Assembly: GCA_017546605.1 (NCBI GenBank)
Contig: JAFYSH010000017.1
Coordinates: 31,128 to 95,127, forward strand
Direction of reading: 5' to 3'
DNA length: 64,000 nucleotides
Source of the DNA: Bacteroidales bacterium
Lineage (GTDB): Bacteria > Bacteroidota > Bacteroidia > Bacteroidales > UBA932
Shown: positions 10,015 through 18,407 of the stretch, piece by piece
How the letters are laid out: each line of letters begins with the position of its first letter
Numbering within the stretch: position 1 is the first letter of the stretch
Translations under genes and position numbers: made by a program
Notes under the pieces: generated by a model
Database searches by the model: none
What the model was told of the DNA's origin: nothing
Seen by the model: only the letters and a program-made list of their open reading frames with translations

Positions 10015-10845
10015 ATGAAAAAACACCTGATACTCATCCTGCTGATCGGAATGACCGCATGCAACAATGCGTCCCAAGACGAGGTTAAAATCATTTCTTA
10101 CAACATCCGTGTCAGCACAGTCGATGATGGAGCGCATCATTGGAACCTCCGTAAGGCTGCCAGCATTCGAATGATCAACGAAGAAAAGCCGAGCGCATTC
10201 GGCCTACAAGAAGCGATGCCCGAACAAATCCTGTACTTGGAAGAGAACCTGCCGAACTACCAACGTGCGATTGCTGCAAGCAATCTCCACGAGAGTAGCC
10301 AACACTGCAGCATCTTCTATGACCACAAGCACTACAATTTGTTGCAATGCCACGTACGATGGTTATGTCCCACACCAGAATATGCAGTCATAGGATGGGA
10401 TGCCGCGTATCTGCGCACAGCAACCCTGGTTCAGCTACAAGAAAAACGGAGCAGAAAAACCTTCTGGTACATCAATACACATTTGGACCACATGGGGCAA
10501 GTAGCGCGAGATTCCTCAGTAGCACTGCTCTGCCAATGGATCGATGAGATCCTATCAAGAGACCCACAATGCCCTATTCTATTAGGTGGAGACATGAATA
10601 CAACTCTAAATGATCCAACCCTTCAACCATTAATAAAACGGGCTAAAATACCTCATAAAACAACATCTGATGAGAATTTGAACGGAACCTATCACGGATG
10701 GGGAACGGTACAACCGGCTTTGGCAATTGATCTGCTATTTTATCAAAATGCGATACCACGATCCTTTGAAAGACTGGATGGAGATTACGGAGTCCCTTTC
10801 ATCTCAGATCACTATCCCATTGCTTTTACATGGAGTTTTAAATAG
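10015..10845 (+). CDS. endonuclease/exonuclease/phosphatase family lipoprotein
   Basis: 276 residues with a lipoprotein signal (LILLIGMTAC) followed by a metal-dependent EEP-fold domain. Motifs in order are IISYNIR (Asn), FGLQEA (catalytic Glu), INTHLDHMG (His), LLGGDMNTT (Asp/Asn pair) and ISDHYPI (terminal Asp-His). The family contains nucleases, sphingomyelinases and phosphoesterases; the substrate cannot be told here, but the lipobox places it in the cell envelope. The start at 10015 is chosen because it begins the signal peptide; an upstream in-frame ATG at 9952 falls inside the preceding terminator stem. Confidence 0.85.
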   Translation: MKKHLILILLIGMTACNNASQDEVKIISYNIRVSTVDDGAHHWNLRKAASIRMINEEKPSAFGLQEAMPEQILYLEENLPNYQRAIAASNLHESSQHCSIFYDHKHYNLLQCHVRWLCPTPEYAVIGWDAAYLRTATLVQLQEKRSRKTFWYINTHLDHMGQVARDSSVALLCQWIDEILSRDPQCPILLGGDMNTTLNDPTLQPLIKRAKIPHKTTSDENLNGTYHGWGTVQPALAIDLLFYQNAIPRSFERLDGDYGVPFISDHYPIAFTWSFK

Positions 10846-10860
10846 CATCGGCATATTAAC

Positions 10861-10895
10861 AAAAAAAGAAGTCCTGCTTTTCAGTAGGACTTCTT
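10861..10895 (-). terminator. terminator of tRNA-Asp (minus strand)
   Basis: Ten-bp inverted repeat (10866-10875 / 10886-10895) with a 10-nt loop, followed on the minus strand by a run of seven T. It begins 4 bp beyond the tRNA 3' end. Confidence 0.8.
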
Positions 10896-10898
10896 CTG

Positions 10899-10972
10899 CG
10901 GTGCGGACGGGACTCGAACCCGCGACCCCCGGCGTGACAGGCCGGTATTCTAACCAGCTGAACTACCGCACC
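10899..10972 (-). tRNA. tRNA-Asp (GTC)
   Basis: A 74-nt cloverleaf on the minus strand: 7-bp acceptor GGTGCGG/CCGCACC, D-arm with AGCTGGTTAGAAT, anticodon stem CCGGC/GCCGG around loop CTGTCAC (anticodon GTC, forward bases 10936-10938) and T-arm with GGTTCGAGTCC. The discriminator is G, as expected for tRNA-Asp. CCA is not encoded. Confidence 0.97.
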
Positions 10973-10999
10973 AATTCGTCTGGTTCCCGTTTGGGATTG

Positions 11000-11030
11000 C
11001 AAATATATATACTTTTTTTCAAACTCCAAA
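11000..11030 (-). promoter_or_regulatory. predicted promoter of tRNA-Asp
   Basis: On the minus strand TTTG (11030-11027) is followed after 19 bp by TATATTTG (11007-11000), an exact Bacteroidota -33/-7 pair, about 27 bp before the tRNA. Confidence 0.65.
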
Positions 11031-11047
11031 AAAAATCAAACTTTTTT

Positions 11048-11590
11048 TTAAATTTTTTTCTCAAAAAAAGTGAAATGTACGTTGCCATACTTTCGTTCCT
11101 TAATGAAAAACGGGTGATTTTCAAAGCTATACGTTTCAGGATGCTCTAAAATAAATTGTCCTCCACTTTTCAACAAATCCGCTCCAAAAACTTTATCCGG
11201 CAACTGATCCAAGAGATCCAAGTCATACGGAGGATCTGCAAAAATCAGATCAAACTGCAAACGGCAAAGATTTAAAAAGTCAAATACATTGTTTCGCACG
11301 ACTTGTACCGTCTTATCCAGCCCCAATATTCCCGCATTTTTGCGCAACGTCGTCGCATGTAAGGCATTCATCTCAATGGCGTAGATAGGCGTTGCTCCAC
11401 GAGACGCAAACTCAAAAGAAATTGCCCCTGTACCAGCAAATAAATCCAACACAGCACATCCCTCCAGATCCCATTCATTGGTCAGGATATTAAAGAGTCC
11501 TTCCTTGGCAAAATCCGTAGTCGGGCGTGATCCGAACTTGACCGGCGGATCAAACGAACGCCCTTTCAATCGCCCTCCTACAATTCGCAT
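11048..11590 (-). CDS. rsmD: 16S rRNA (guanine(966)-N(2))-methyltransferase RsmD
   Basis: 180 residues with the RsmD signature: MRIVGGRLKGR at the N-terminus, RPTTDFAKEGLFNIL, the SAM-binding LDLFAGTGAISFEF and the catalytic ADPPYD near residue 120. It methylates G966 of 16S rRNA during small-subunit assembly. Its start overlaps the end of the DUF3822 gene by 13 bp, so translation is probably coupled. The gene is followed by an A/T-rich stretch and the tRNA-Asp unit on the same strand. Confidence 0.93.
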   Translation of the reverse strand: MRIVGGRLKGRSFDPPVKFGSRPTTDFAKEGLFNILTNEWDLEGCAVLDLFAGTGAISFEFASRGATPIYAIEMNALHATTLRKNAGILGLDKTVQVVRNNVFDFLNLCRLQFDLIFADPPYDLDLLDQLPDKVFGADLLKSGGQFILEHPETYSFENHPFFIKERKYGNVHFTFFEKKI

Positions 11591-12318
11591 AGTTCTACCC
11601 CCGAAAAATAACGTTTTAACAAAGACTCCCGATTTTCAGAAAGCGGTCCAAAATAACGCAAGGTCGTCAAACCCGGATTGAACATCACCTCTCTCATCAC
11701 GGCAAACACATAATAGCAGGCCGTTTGAAAATCAGCCACCGGATAGGAAGCAGCCAAACGCAAAGCCCCCCCTTCCGAAGCGACCACGTGAGCAAAACCC
11801 CCATCATACGCACAGAGCACCCGGTTGTAGTCGGTCAAAGTTGCCGCATGTTCCAACAAACGGGCAATGACCGGATAAAACTCAAAATGCGATGAATTCA
11901 GATGGTTGTTTACGGAGGTGATCCCACTCGGCAATGCATACACCAAATCCGCCTCTGCTCCTGCTACCGGAATACGATGCACCTCATCATACTCATGCAA
12001 CTCATAGAGCTTGCGCAATTGCTCCAATTCGGAGGTCTCATAATCACGCGGTAAAAGAGTATGCTTTTCCGTATCGAAATAGATCCGGACTGAGCCATAG
12101 GGCAACTTCAACAGCGGATGGGTGGAAATTGCCTTTTTAAAGGGCAATTCCACATCAATAGGGTCATAGAGGCGGTGCGGGAAGTGAACCGTCTCATGAT
12201 GGAACAAGTTGTCTTTACGGTCCCGTATTTTAAAAGAAAAACCACTCAAGCCGACTTGAATGGTTAATCCATATTGAACCGTATCCTTGCTCAAGCGTTT
12301 GCTAAGCCATACAGTCAT
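11578..12318 (-). CDS. DUF3822 family protein
   Basis: 246 residues, no signal peptide or membrane segment. It resembles the Bacteroidota-specific DUF3822 family: N-terminal strand-rich GLSFSFKI-type segment (here GLSGFSFKI), a long middle region and LCAYDGGFAHVVASEGG near 165-180, which looks like an actin-like ATPase strand-turn. Function is unknown. It lies between a single-pass pilin-like membrane protein gene (14 bp upstream) and rsmD (13-bp overlap). A PilM-like partner role for the membrane protein is only a guess based on the fold impression and context. Confidence 0.75.
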   Translation of the reverse strand: MTVWLSKRLSKDTVQYGLTIQVGLSGFSFKIRDRKDNLFHHETVHFPHRLYDPIDVELPFKKAISTHPLLKLPYGSVRIYFDTEKHTLLPRDYETSELEQLRKLYELHEYDEVHRIPVAGAEADLVYALPSGITSVNNHLNSSHFEFYPVIARLLEHAATLTDYNRVLCAYDGGFAHVVASEGGALRLAASYPVADFQTACYYVFAVMREVMFNPGLTTLRYFGPLSENRESLLKRYFSGVELCEL

Positions 12319-12332
12319 TATCTATCCAATTA

Positions 12333-12944
12333 TTATTCCCAGTTACCGGCGTTGTTGTTCGGGCTATCAATGCTACCCACCATCAAACCTTGGTAACGGT
12401 GCATGGCTTCTTGGTCAGCATTCAAGTTGATGATCAATTGTTGATCCATACCATTCAACAAAAGGTTGTAAGGCATACAAGCTTCAAACAAAGGAACATT
12501 CACACCAGAAACGATACGTACCACAGCTTGGAGTTGAACCGGAGCTTTTCCTGAGAAAGGAATAAATCTCAAAGAGTCAACACGGAAGTTGGTACGAGTA
12601 TGGAACAAAGTATCTTTGATGCTAATTTTCACGCTATCACGAAATACTCGCTTTTGAGCAACCGCCAAAGAGTCGTCCATAGAACCGATCTGACGCACCA
12701 CGGTCATCTGACCATTGTTGTACATGTCAATCAAGCTATCAATATCAGCGGTATAGCGACCATTCACAGATTTAAACATAACTTGCAAATCGCGAATGTC
12801 TTTCAGACGTTGGATCGCCACTTCCTTTCTGCGATTCAATTCATTTTCAAAACGAACCGGAGTCATGATGCTCTCAAAAATCGAATAAGCCAAAACTACA
12901 ATAATGGCCGGGAAGATCAAATAAGTGAGTAATTTTCTTAACAT
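12333..12944 (-). CDS. single-pass membrane protein with pilin-like N-terminus, function unknown
   Basis: 203 residues. Residues about 5-27 form one hydrophobic helix (LLTYLIFPAIIVVLAYSIF), then an amphipathic helix with RRKEVAIQRLKDIRDLQVMFKSVNGRY followed by TADIDSLI. That order (helix, AIQ-RLKDIRD, then GRYT and a short acidic stretch) recalls pseudopilin subunits, though no prepilin peptidase site is seen before the helix. The rest is beta-rich and probably periplasmic. It shares a promoter region with the divergent nrnA and is co-directional with DUF3822 and rsmD. I do not recognise a named family. Confidence 0.7.
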   Translation of the reverse strand: MLRKLLTYLIFPAIIVVLAYSIFESIMTPVRFENELNRRKEVAIQRLKDIRDLQVMFKSVNGRYTADIDSLIDMYNNGQMTVVRQIGSMDDSLAVAQKRVFRDSVKISIKDTLFHTRTNFRVDSLRFIPFSGKAPVQLQAVVRIVSGVNVPLFEACMPYNLLLNGMDQQLIINLNADQEAMHRYQGLMVGSIDSPNNNAGNWE

Positions 12945-12989
12945 ATTATGAATCAGTTATCTATTATACATTACCGTCAAAATGACCCA

Positions 12990-13020
12990 CAAAAGTAAAA
13001 ATAATAATTAGCACTTGCAA
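12990..13020 (-). promoter_or_regulatory. predicted promoter of the pilin-like/DUF3822/rsmD unit
   Basis: Minus strand: TTG (13020-13018), 20-bp spacer, TACTTTTG (12997-12990), an exact TAnnTTTG match. The nrnA -7 element lies back to back at 13029-13036, so the two units may compete or be co-regulated. Confidence 0.6.
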
Positions 13021-13028
13021 TATATTTT

Positions 13029-13036
13029 TAATTTTG
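13029..13036 (+). promoter_or_regulatory. predicted -7 element of nrnA
   Basis: TAATTTTG matches TAnnTTTG exactly and lies 19 bp before the nrnA ATG, giving a very short leader. Confidence 0.5.
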
Positions 13037-13055
13037 CAGTCGAAAAAATTAGACA

Positions 13056-14048
13056 ATGGCAAAGCAACCCATCATTACCCTACTAACACATACGCATCCG
13101 GACGGCGATGCCATCGGATCTACAACTGGGCTGTATCATTTCCTGGAAGGACTGGGCTATCGTCCAACACTTGTTCTTCCAGACCCCGCTCCTGCAAACC
13201 TGGTGGATTTGCTACCCGATCAAGTCTTGATTCACTCCTTGGACCCCGTTGCTGCCGACCAAGCATTGACCCATTGCGACATTCTCATCGGACTGGACTT
13301 CAACCAATTCAAACGGACCGGAAGCACAGAAACCGCTGCCAGTCATTCTTCCGCTCGAAAAATATTGATTGACCACCATTTAAATCCGGACACAGCGGCC
13401 TTTGATCAAATCTTTTCAGAAGCCGGTCGCTCCTCAACCTGCGAGCTCGTCTATTATTTGTTGCTTGCACATCCGACCGTGCAACAAAGCGCCAGCAAGT
13501 TGTCCATGGATACCTTGTACAGCCTGACCACCGGTCTGATTACCGATACCAATAATTTTAACAACTCACTCTCACCCGCCACCTTCCGGATGGCGGCTGA
13601 TGTCTGCGAAGCAGGTGTGGACTTGGATCGAATCACCGAAAAAATATATCGGTCCAACCGTTCCAACCGTATCGATCTAATGGGATTTCTACTCAACGAA
13701 CGTCGTTTCCAGCTGAAAGATGTCGGCGCTGAATACATGCTGTTCTCACTGCAAGACCAGAAAAAGTTCGATTATTTATCGGGAGAATCTGAGGGTTTTG
13801 TAAATTTGCCCTTGCAAACCAAACGCGTCCGTCTGTCTGCGCTTTTTACGGAAACTGACGAAGGATGCATTCGGGTCTCCCTCCGATCCAAACGGGGATT
13901 CTCAGCCAACCGGCTGGCCCAACGATTTTTCAATGGTGGAGGACACGAAAATGCAGCCGGCGGAAAATTATACCTTCCTTTAGACGATGTAGCGGCCTAT
14001 TTTGAGAAAGCCGTCCGAACATTCCTACTGGAAGAAGATCCGCAATGA
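13056..14048 (+). CDS. nrnA: DHH/DHHA1 phosphoesterase, NrnA-like (oligoribonuclease / pAp phosphatase)
   Basis: 330 residues. The DHH domain has THTHPDGDAIGS (residues about 11-22), a Asp-rich GLDFNQFKR segment and the DHH motif in ILIDHHLNP. The DHHA1 domain ends in FFNGGGHENAAGG, the substrate-binding GGGH signature. Family members degrade nanoRNAs and 3'-phosphoadenosine 5'-phosphate in the cytosol. It is followed by two FKBP-like lipoprotein genes after short gaps (34 and 15 bp), with no terminator in between, suggesting one transcript. Confidence 0.9.
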   Translation: MAKQPIITLLTHTHPDGDAIGSTTGLYHFLEGLGYRPTLVLPDPAPANLVDLLPDQVLIHSLDPVAADQALTHCDILIGLDFNQFKRTGSTETAASHSSARKILIDHHLNPDTAAFDQIFSEAGRSSTCELVYYLLLAHPTVQQSASKLSMDTLYSLTTGLITDTNNFNNSLSPATFRMAADVCEAGVDLDRITEKIYRSNRSNRIDLMGFLLNERRFQLKDVGAEYMLFSLQDQKKFDYLSGESEGFVNLPLQTKRVRLSALFTETDEGCIRVSLRSKRGFSANRLAQRFFNGGGHENAAGGKLYLPLDDVAAYFEKAVRTFLLEEDPQ

Positions 14049-14082
14049 GGCATTTGTTTTGCATAGGAGAACGCAGATCAAA

Positions 14083-14646
14083 ATGGACAAAAGAATTAAA
14101 ATAATAAGTTGTTGGCTCTCACTACTGGCTGGATTGTTGGTTTGGACCGGATGCTCCGAACAGGAAATCGAGAACAAACTCACTACGCAAGAACAGCAGA
14201 TTGACCGCTACATTACCACACAAGCCGAACGGTACCGTATCGTGCGCCGGAATGGATCCAACCGAATTATCTTAACAGAGGGCATGGACGAACAAGGGAC
14301 TCTTCTGCCAGATTCCTTGCAGTATGGTGATTCCGTTCGCTTTTATTACGCATGCTACCTGTTCAGTAACGGTCCAAGTACGTTATATGCCACCAACCAC
14401 CAAGCCACAGCACAAGCAAAAGGCTTCCAGGTAACCGATCCCGACTTCAGCATCGAAGCATGGCTCTACAAAAAAGGCGTGTGGATTAGTGGTGTAGATA
14501 ATGGCTTTTACGGTGTCCGCACCGGAGAACACGGCTACATTATTTTCTCGGCAAAATACGGATTTGGCGACGAGGCGATGTACAACATTCCCAAGCTTTC
14601 TCCCCTTCTGTACGAGTACTGGATTGAGGAAGTGAAACCTAATTAA
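14083..14646 (+). CDS. FKBP-like lipoprotein (possible peptidyl-prolyl isomerase)
   Basis: 187 residues with a lipoprotein signal ending in LLVWTGC. The body has YGDSVRFYYACYLF and a C-terminus reading YGFGDEAMYNIPKLSPLLYEYWIEEV; the last part follows the FKBP pattern (flap, Ile-Pro, strand pair leading to a terminal beta strand). The key aromatic residues of active FKBPs are not all evident, so catalysis is uncertain. The ATG at 14083 is used because it starts the signal peptide; an earlier in-frame ATG overlaps the end of nrnA. A two-domain relative follows directly. Confidence 0.75.
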   Translation: MDKRIKIISCWLSLLAGLLVWTGCSEQEIENKLTTQEQQIDRYITTQAERYRIVRRNGSNRIILTEGMDEQGTLLPDSLQYGDSVRFYYACYLFSNGPSTLYATNHQATAQAKGFQVTDPDFSIEAWLYKKGVWISGVDNGFYGVRTGEHGYIIFSAKYGFGDEAMYNIPKLSPLLYEYWIEEVKPN

Positions 14647-14661
14647 GAACCCGCGTAAAAA

Positions 14662-15660
14662 ATGACTAAAAAGAATCTATTCAACACAATGGCCGTCCTA
14701 CTGCTGACGGTGGCGTTCCTTAGCTGCGCCAAAGAAGTCACCGAGGACAACGAAGCTACCCAGCGCCGCATTTTGGAAGCCTACATCCATGAGAATTATG
14801 GAGATGACTACCAACCGACAGCTACAGGCATGTACATCATCCCTCTCAAAAGCGGTTATGGAGACTTCATCCAACTTGATTCGTGCTACGCGCTGGTACA
14901 ATACGAAGTTCGCTCCCTATCAGAGATTGTCCTGGAATCATCCTACGAAGCACGGGCGCGAGAAATGGGCACATACCAACCGAACCATTACTACGGCCGC
15001 CATCTCTGGAAAATTGGAGAAGACGGCATCAACGATGGCTTGGAAGAATTACTCCGCAGCATTCGCGTGGGAGGACAAAGCCGAGGCATCATTCCGCCCT
15101 GGTTGGCCTCAAAAAATGCAGAAGCAAACATCACCACTTCCGGTAGCGAATCCATCATCATCTATGATGTCCAATTGGACAGCATCATCCGAAACCGGAA
15201 GCAATACGAAATCAACCGGCTCCAATGGTATTCCCACACCCAGCAAAACAATTTGGACTCAATTGCAGAAGGTTTTTATTTCAAAACCCTGGATGCCGGC
15301 AAGGACACCATTGCTGACAACGTAGAAGTACAAATACGCTACGTGGGACGCTATTTGTCCGGACAAGTTTTTGACACCAATATCCCCGATACCGCAAAAC
15401 GCTACCGTTTCTACAGTGGCAGCGACAGCGACTACTCAACATTGGCCGTAACCTATCGGGATTCCCTGGAAAAAATGCTGGATGAAAACGAACTGGTAGA
15501 TGGCTTTACGCGTGCCGTACATAGCATGAATTTCGGCGGACACGCCATTACCTTCTTCTCTTCCGATTGGGGATACAAAGGAGCAAGCCAGTCCTCCAAT
15601 GGTGGAGTACCGGCTTGGGAACCGCTATTCTTTGAAATCTGGGTTGAAGAAAAATACTAA
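14662..15660 (+). CDS. two-domain FKBP-like lipoprotein
   Basis: 332 residues with a lipoprotein signal (VAFLSC). It appears to have two FKBP-like halves: about residues 55-180 (DSCYALVQYEVR ... GLEELLRSIRVGGQSRGIIPPWLA) and about 205-332 (VEVQIRYVGRYLSGQVFDTN ... LVDGFTRAVHSMNFGGHAITFFSSDWGYKG ... PLFFEIWVEEK). The second half follows the classic FKBP order closely: Gly-Xaa-Val-Phe-Asp-Thr, an amphipathic helix, G-G, then the terminal strand. It probably acts as a periplasmic or surface foldase. Its stop overlaps the stop of the convergent kinase-like gene by 4 bp. Confidence 0.78.
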   Translation: MTKKNLFNTMAVLLLTVAFLSCAKEVTEDNEATQRRILEAYIHENYGDDYQPTATGMYIIPLKSGYGDFIQLDSCYALVQYEVRSLSEIVLESSYEARAREMGTYQPNHYYGRHLWKIGEDGINDGLEELLRSIRVGGQSRGIIPPWLASKNAEANITTSGSESIIIYDVQLDSIIRNRKQYEINRLQWYSHTQQNNLDSIAEGFYFKTLDAGKDTIADNVEVQIRYVGRYLSGQVFDTNIPDTAKRYRFYSGSDSDYSTLAVTYRDSLEKMLDENELVDGFTRAVHSMNFGGHAITFFSSDWGYKGASQSSNGGVPAWEPLFFEIWVEEKY

Positions 15661-16256
15661 CCCAACAGATTGACAATCAAATCAGCAACACGTTCTACTC
15701 CAAATAGGGATGTATTCAGACAAACATCGTAGGACGTAGCTGCACCCCACTTTTTGAACGTATAGAAATTGTAATAGGAGGCCCTTTTCCGGTCTCCTTT
15801 TTCTATACACTCTTGCGCTTCCTTTTCAGTGATGCCCAACGACGCCACCAGGCGAGCTACGCGATCGGTCGGATTTGCCGTCAAAAAAACAGACAGAACA
15901 TTGGGTTGATCCCGAAGAACATAATCCGCACAACGTCCTAAAAAGATGGCCGGGCCTTCGGAAGCAATCGTCCGAATAGCTTCGCTCTGCCATTGAAACA
16001 ACTGATCCTCCGATAAAACAGATACCGCCCCTTCTCCTACGATATTCCCCGAAAACAAGGTCCGCAACGTTGTCAGAAAACTACGCTCATCCTTTTGTTC
16101 AAACACTTCTTGAGAGAGTCCCGTTTCCAAGGAAGCTCGTGTCAAAAGTTCCTTATCATACACGGGGATGGACAAGCGTTCCGACAACAAACGGGCCACC
16201 TCACGTCCACCAGCCCCCAACTCCCGGCCAATACAGATACAAGACTTTGTTTTCAT
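15657..16256 (-). CDS. cytidylate kinase-like family protein
   Basis: 199 residues with a P-loop-like start, CICIGRELGAGGREVARLLSERL, in which the Walker A is of the degenerate GRExGSGG type, then VYDKELLTRA, FLGRCADYVL and FLTANPTDRVARL. This matches the cytidylate-kinase-like family that is distinct from housekeeping Cmk; substrates are not established. It starts 1 bp from the end of the MATE gene on the same strand, so both are likely read from the MATE promoter. Confidence 0.85.
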   Translation of the reverse strand: MKTKSCICIGRELGAGGREVARLLSERLSIPVYDKELLTRASLETGLSQEVFEQKDERSFLTTLRTLFSGNIVGEGAVSVLSEDQLFQWQSEAIRTIASEGPAIFLGRCADYVLRDQPNVLSVFLTANPTDRVARLVASLGITEKEAQECIEKGDRKRASYYNFYTFKKWGAATSYDVCLNTSLFGVERVADLIVNLLG

Positions 16257-16257
16257 A

Positions 16258-17601
16258 TTATTCGGCTTTAAAGTGTTTTAAAAATCGGAGTAACAAGATA
16301 ATTGCCACAATACTGGAAATGGAGTCCGATACCGGCAAACACATCCATACCCCCCGAATCTCAAAAATACGAGGCAACAGGATCAAGGCCGGCAAAAGAA
16401 ACAGCAACTGACGGGACAAGGACAAGAAAATAGCCCGACCAGCATAACCCAAACTCTGGAAGAAGTTGGATATCACCACCTGGATTCCCACCAGCGGAAA
16501 AGCGAACATCACCACACGCAGACCAACTGCGGCATTCGCGATCAGCTCCTGATCACTGGTAAAAATAGAGACCACTTGCCGGGGAAAGAGCTCACAAGAC
16601 AGAAAACCAATACTCATGATCATCACGGCATAGCCCAACGTTTTTCGCAAGACCTCCTTAACCCGATCATAACGTTTGGCCCCGTAATTATAACCAGCAA
16701 TGGGCTGCATCCCCTGCGTCAACCCCATACAAACCATTAGGAACAAGAAGGCTACACGGTTGACGATTCCATAGGCTCCAATGGCCAAGTCGCCGCCATA
16801 TTCTTTTAAACTCTGGTTCAAAAAGATCACAATAAAACAGGAAACAAAATTCATCAAGAAGGGAGCAAGTCCGATAGACATTGATTTTTTGGCTATCTGC
16901 CAATCCAGTCTGAATTTTCCCTTTTCAAAGTGAATCAATTCGCTCCGATTCATAAAACGACGAACGATCCAGGCCAAAGAGATACACTGTGCCAACACCG
17001 TTGCAATGGCTGCTCCCTGAATGCCCCAACCCAATCCAAAGATGAAGAGCGGGTCCAAGATTGCATTCAACAAAACGGTCAAAATCGTAGCCACCATTGC
17101 CTGCTTGGGATGTCCGGCTGACCGCAGCAAGGAGTTCAAACCAAAATAGATGTGCGTTATGATGTTCCCAGAAAGGATCACCACCATATAGTCCCGAGCA
17201 TATTCAATAGTTTGTTCACTCGCCCCAAAAAAATAAAGAATCGGATTCAAGAAGATCAGCGTCAGAATCGCAAAGAGCGACCCAATGATCATGTTTAGGA
17301 TCACCACATTCCCAAGCACCCGACGGGCCACTTCGTAGTTCTTCTGTCCCAACAAAACCGACAACAAGGTGGAGGCACCGACACCCACCAATGTCCCAAA
17401 GGCTGCCGCCAAGTTCATCAGCGGAAAGGTCAACGCCAACCCGGAGATCGCATAAGGTCCAACACCTTGACCGATAAAGATACTATCGATCATATTATAC
17501 AACGAAGAAGCCGTCATTGCAATGATGGCAGGAACCGCATACTGACGAAGAAGTTTTCCAACCTTCTGGGTTCCTAACTCAGCAGGAATCTTTCCACTCA
17601 T
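16258..17601 (-). CDS. MATE family efflux transporter
   Basis: 447 residues with about 12 hydrophobic segments in two halves. The N-terminus LGTQKVGKLLRQYAVPAIIAMTASSLYNMIDSIFIGQGVG is the conserved MATE opening (split here: LGTQKVGKLL, then PAIIAMTASSLYN and DSIFIG). The family exports drugs or metabolites in exchange for Na+ or H+. An upstream in-frame start would add 28 residues lacking family similarity and would overlap the predicted promoter, so the ATG at 17601 is chosen. The promoter lies only 4 bp before this ATG, pointing to a leaderless mRNA. Confidence 0.9.
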   Translation of the reverse strand: MSGKIPAELGTQKVGKLLRQYAVPAIIAMTASSLYNMIDSIFIGQGVGPYAISGLALTFPLMNLAAAFGTLVGVGASTLLSVLLGQKNYEVARRVLGNVVILNMIIGSLFAILTLIFLNPILYFFGASEQTIEYARDYMVVILSGNIITHIYFGLNSLLRSAGHPKQAMVATILTVLLNAILDPLFIFGLGWGIQGAAIATVLAQCISLAWIVRRFMNRSELIHFEKGKFRLDWQIAKKSMSIGLAPFLMNFVSCFIVIFLNQSLKEYGGDLAIGAYGIVNRVAFLFLMVCMGLTQGMQPIAGYNYGAKRYDRVKEVLRKTLGYAVMIMSIGFLSCELFPRQVVSIFTSDQELIANAAVGLRVVMFAFPLVGIQVVISNFFQSLGYAGRAIFLSLSRQLLFLLPALILLPRIFEIRGVWMCLPVSDSISSIVAIILLLRFLKHFKAE

Positions 17602-17605
17602 GGCG

Positions 17606-17638
17606 CAAAGGTATGATTTTTTCAGTAGAGTAAGCAAA
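17606..17638 (-). promoter_or_regulatory. strong predicted promoter of MATE gene (leaderless layout)
   Basis: Minus strand: TTTG (17638-17635), 21-bp spacer, TACCTTTG (17613-17606). Both elements are exact. Transcription would start at or within the ATG at 17601. Confidence 0.7.
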
Positions 17639-17651
17639 CTGTTCGACCAAG

Positions 17652-18374
17652 ATGACTCAGAAAAAATACAAGATAGGACTCGCACTCAGTGGTGGAGGTG
17701 CAAAGGGATTTGCCCACGCAGGAGCCATTGCTGCCCTGGAAGAGGCCGGGGTTATTCCCGACATCGTGGCAGGTACCAGCGCAGGTGCAGTCGTCGGTGC
17801 CTTTTATGCTGCAGGCATTGCTCCACGAAAAATTTGCGAAGCCTTTTCACAACACGACCTTTGGGAATTTATGCACATCGCCCACTTTCACGCAGGCCTG
17901 TTCTCTCCGAAACCCACCATCAGCTTCCTTCGTTCCTCCATTCCCATCCATTACTTGGAGGACCTACACATTCCCCTGCGAGTCGTCGCTACGGATTTTG
18001 ATCATTGGATCTGCCGTGTCTTCGATCAAGGCGAACTGGCCCCTCGGGTAATGGCCTCCTGCTGTGTTCCATTGTGCTTTGAACCGGTTGTAATCAATGG
18101 GATTCACTACCTGGACGGAGGCCTGTTCAAAAATTTTCCGGTTTCCATCATTCGGGAAGAATGCGAACATGTCATCGGCATCAACCTATCCAAAGGCAAC
18201 TTTCTTGCTGAGAAGGAACACTGCGACACCTTGTTTGAAATGGACGAGATCCTCCACTATGGAATGTTTGACCTCCAACAAGCATTTGAAATCTTTGACA
18301 TCGGTTACCGGTATGCACAAGAGCAGATCCGGCAGGGAGCACTCGACAGTTGGCACAAAAAAAATCGGCAGTAG
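17652..18374 (+). CDS. patatin-like phospholipase family protein
   Basis: 240 residues, cytosolic or membrane-peripheral lipid acyl hydrolase. The catalytic dyad is clear: oxyanion loop GGGAKG (14-19), nucleophile Ser43 in GTSAG and Asp155 in YLDGG. There is no signal peptide. It stands alone between the divergent MATE gene and the convergent buk operon, with a bidirectional terminator at its end. Substrate is unknown; the short, single-domain architecture resembles the RssA-type bacterial patatins. Confidence 0.9.
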   Translation: MTQKKYKIGLALSGGGAKGFAHAGAIAALEEAGVIPDIVAGTSAGAVVGAFYAAGIAPRKICEAFSQHDLWEFMHIAHFHAGLFSPKPTISFLRSSIPIHYLEDLHIPLRVVATDFDHWICRVFDQGELAPRVMASCCVPLCFEPVVINGIHYLDGGLFKNFPVSIIREECEHVIGINLSKGNFLAEKEHCDTLFEMDEILHYGMFDLQQAFEIFDIGYRYAQEQIRQGALDSWHKKNRQ

Positions 18375-18389
18375 CTACTACCGATTTTT
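18357..18389. terminator. bidirectional terminator between patatin gene and buk
   Basis: Palindrome AAAAATCGG-c-AGTAG / CTACT-a-CCGATTTTT, with an A-run on one side and a T-run on the other, serves both converging genes. Confidence 0.8.
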
Positions 18390-18407
18390 ATAGGAGAATC
18401 TGAGTGA

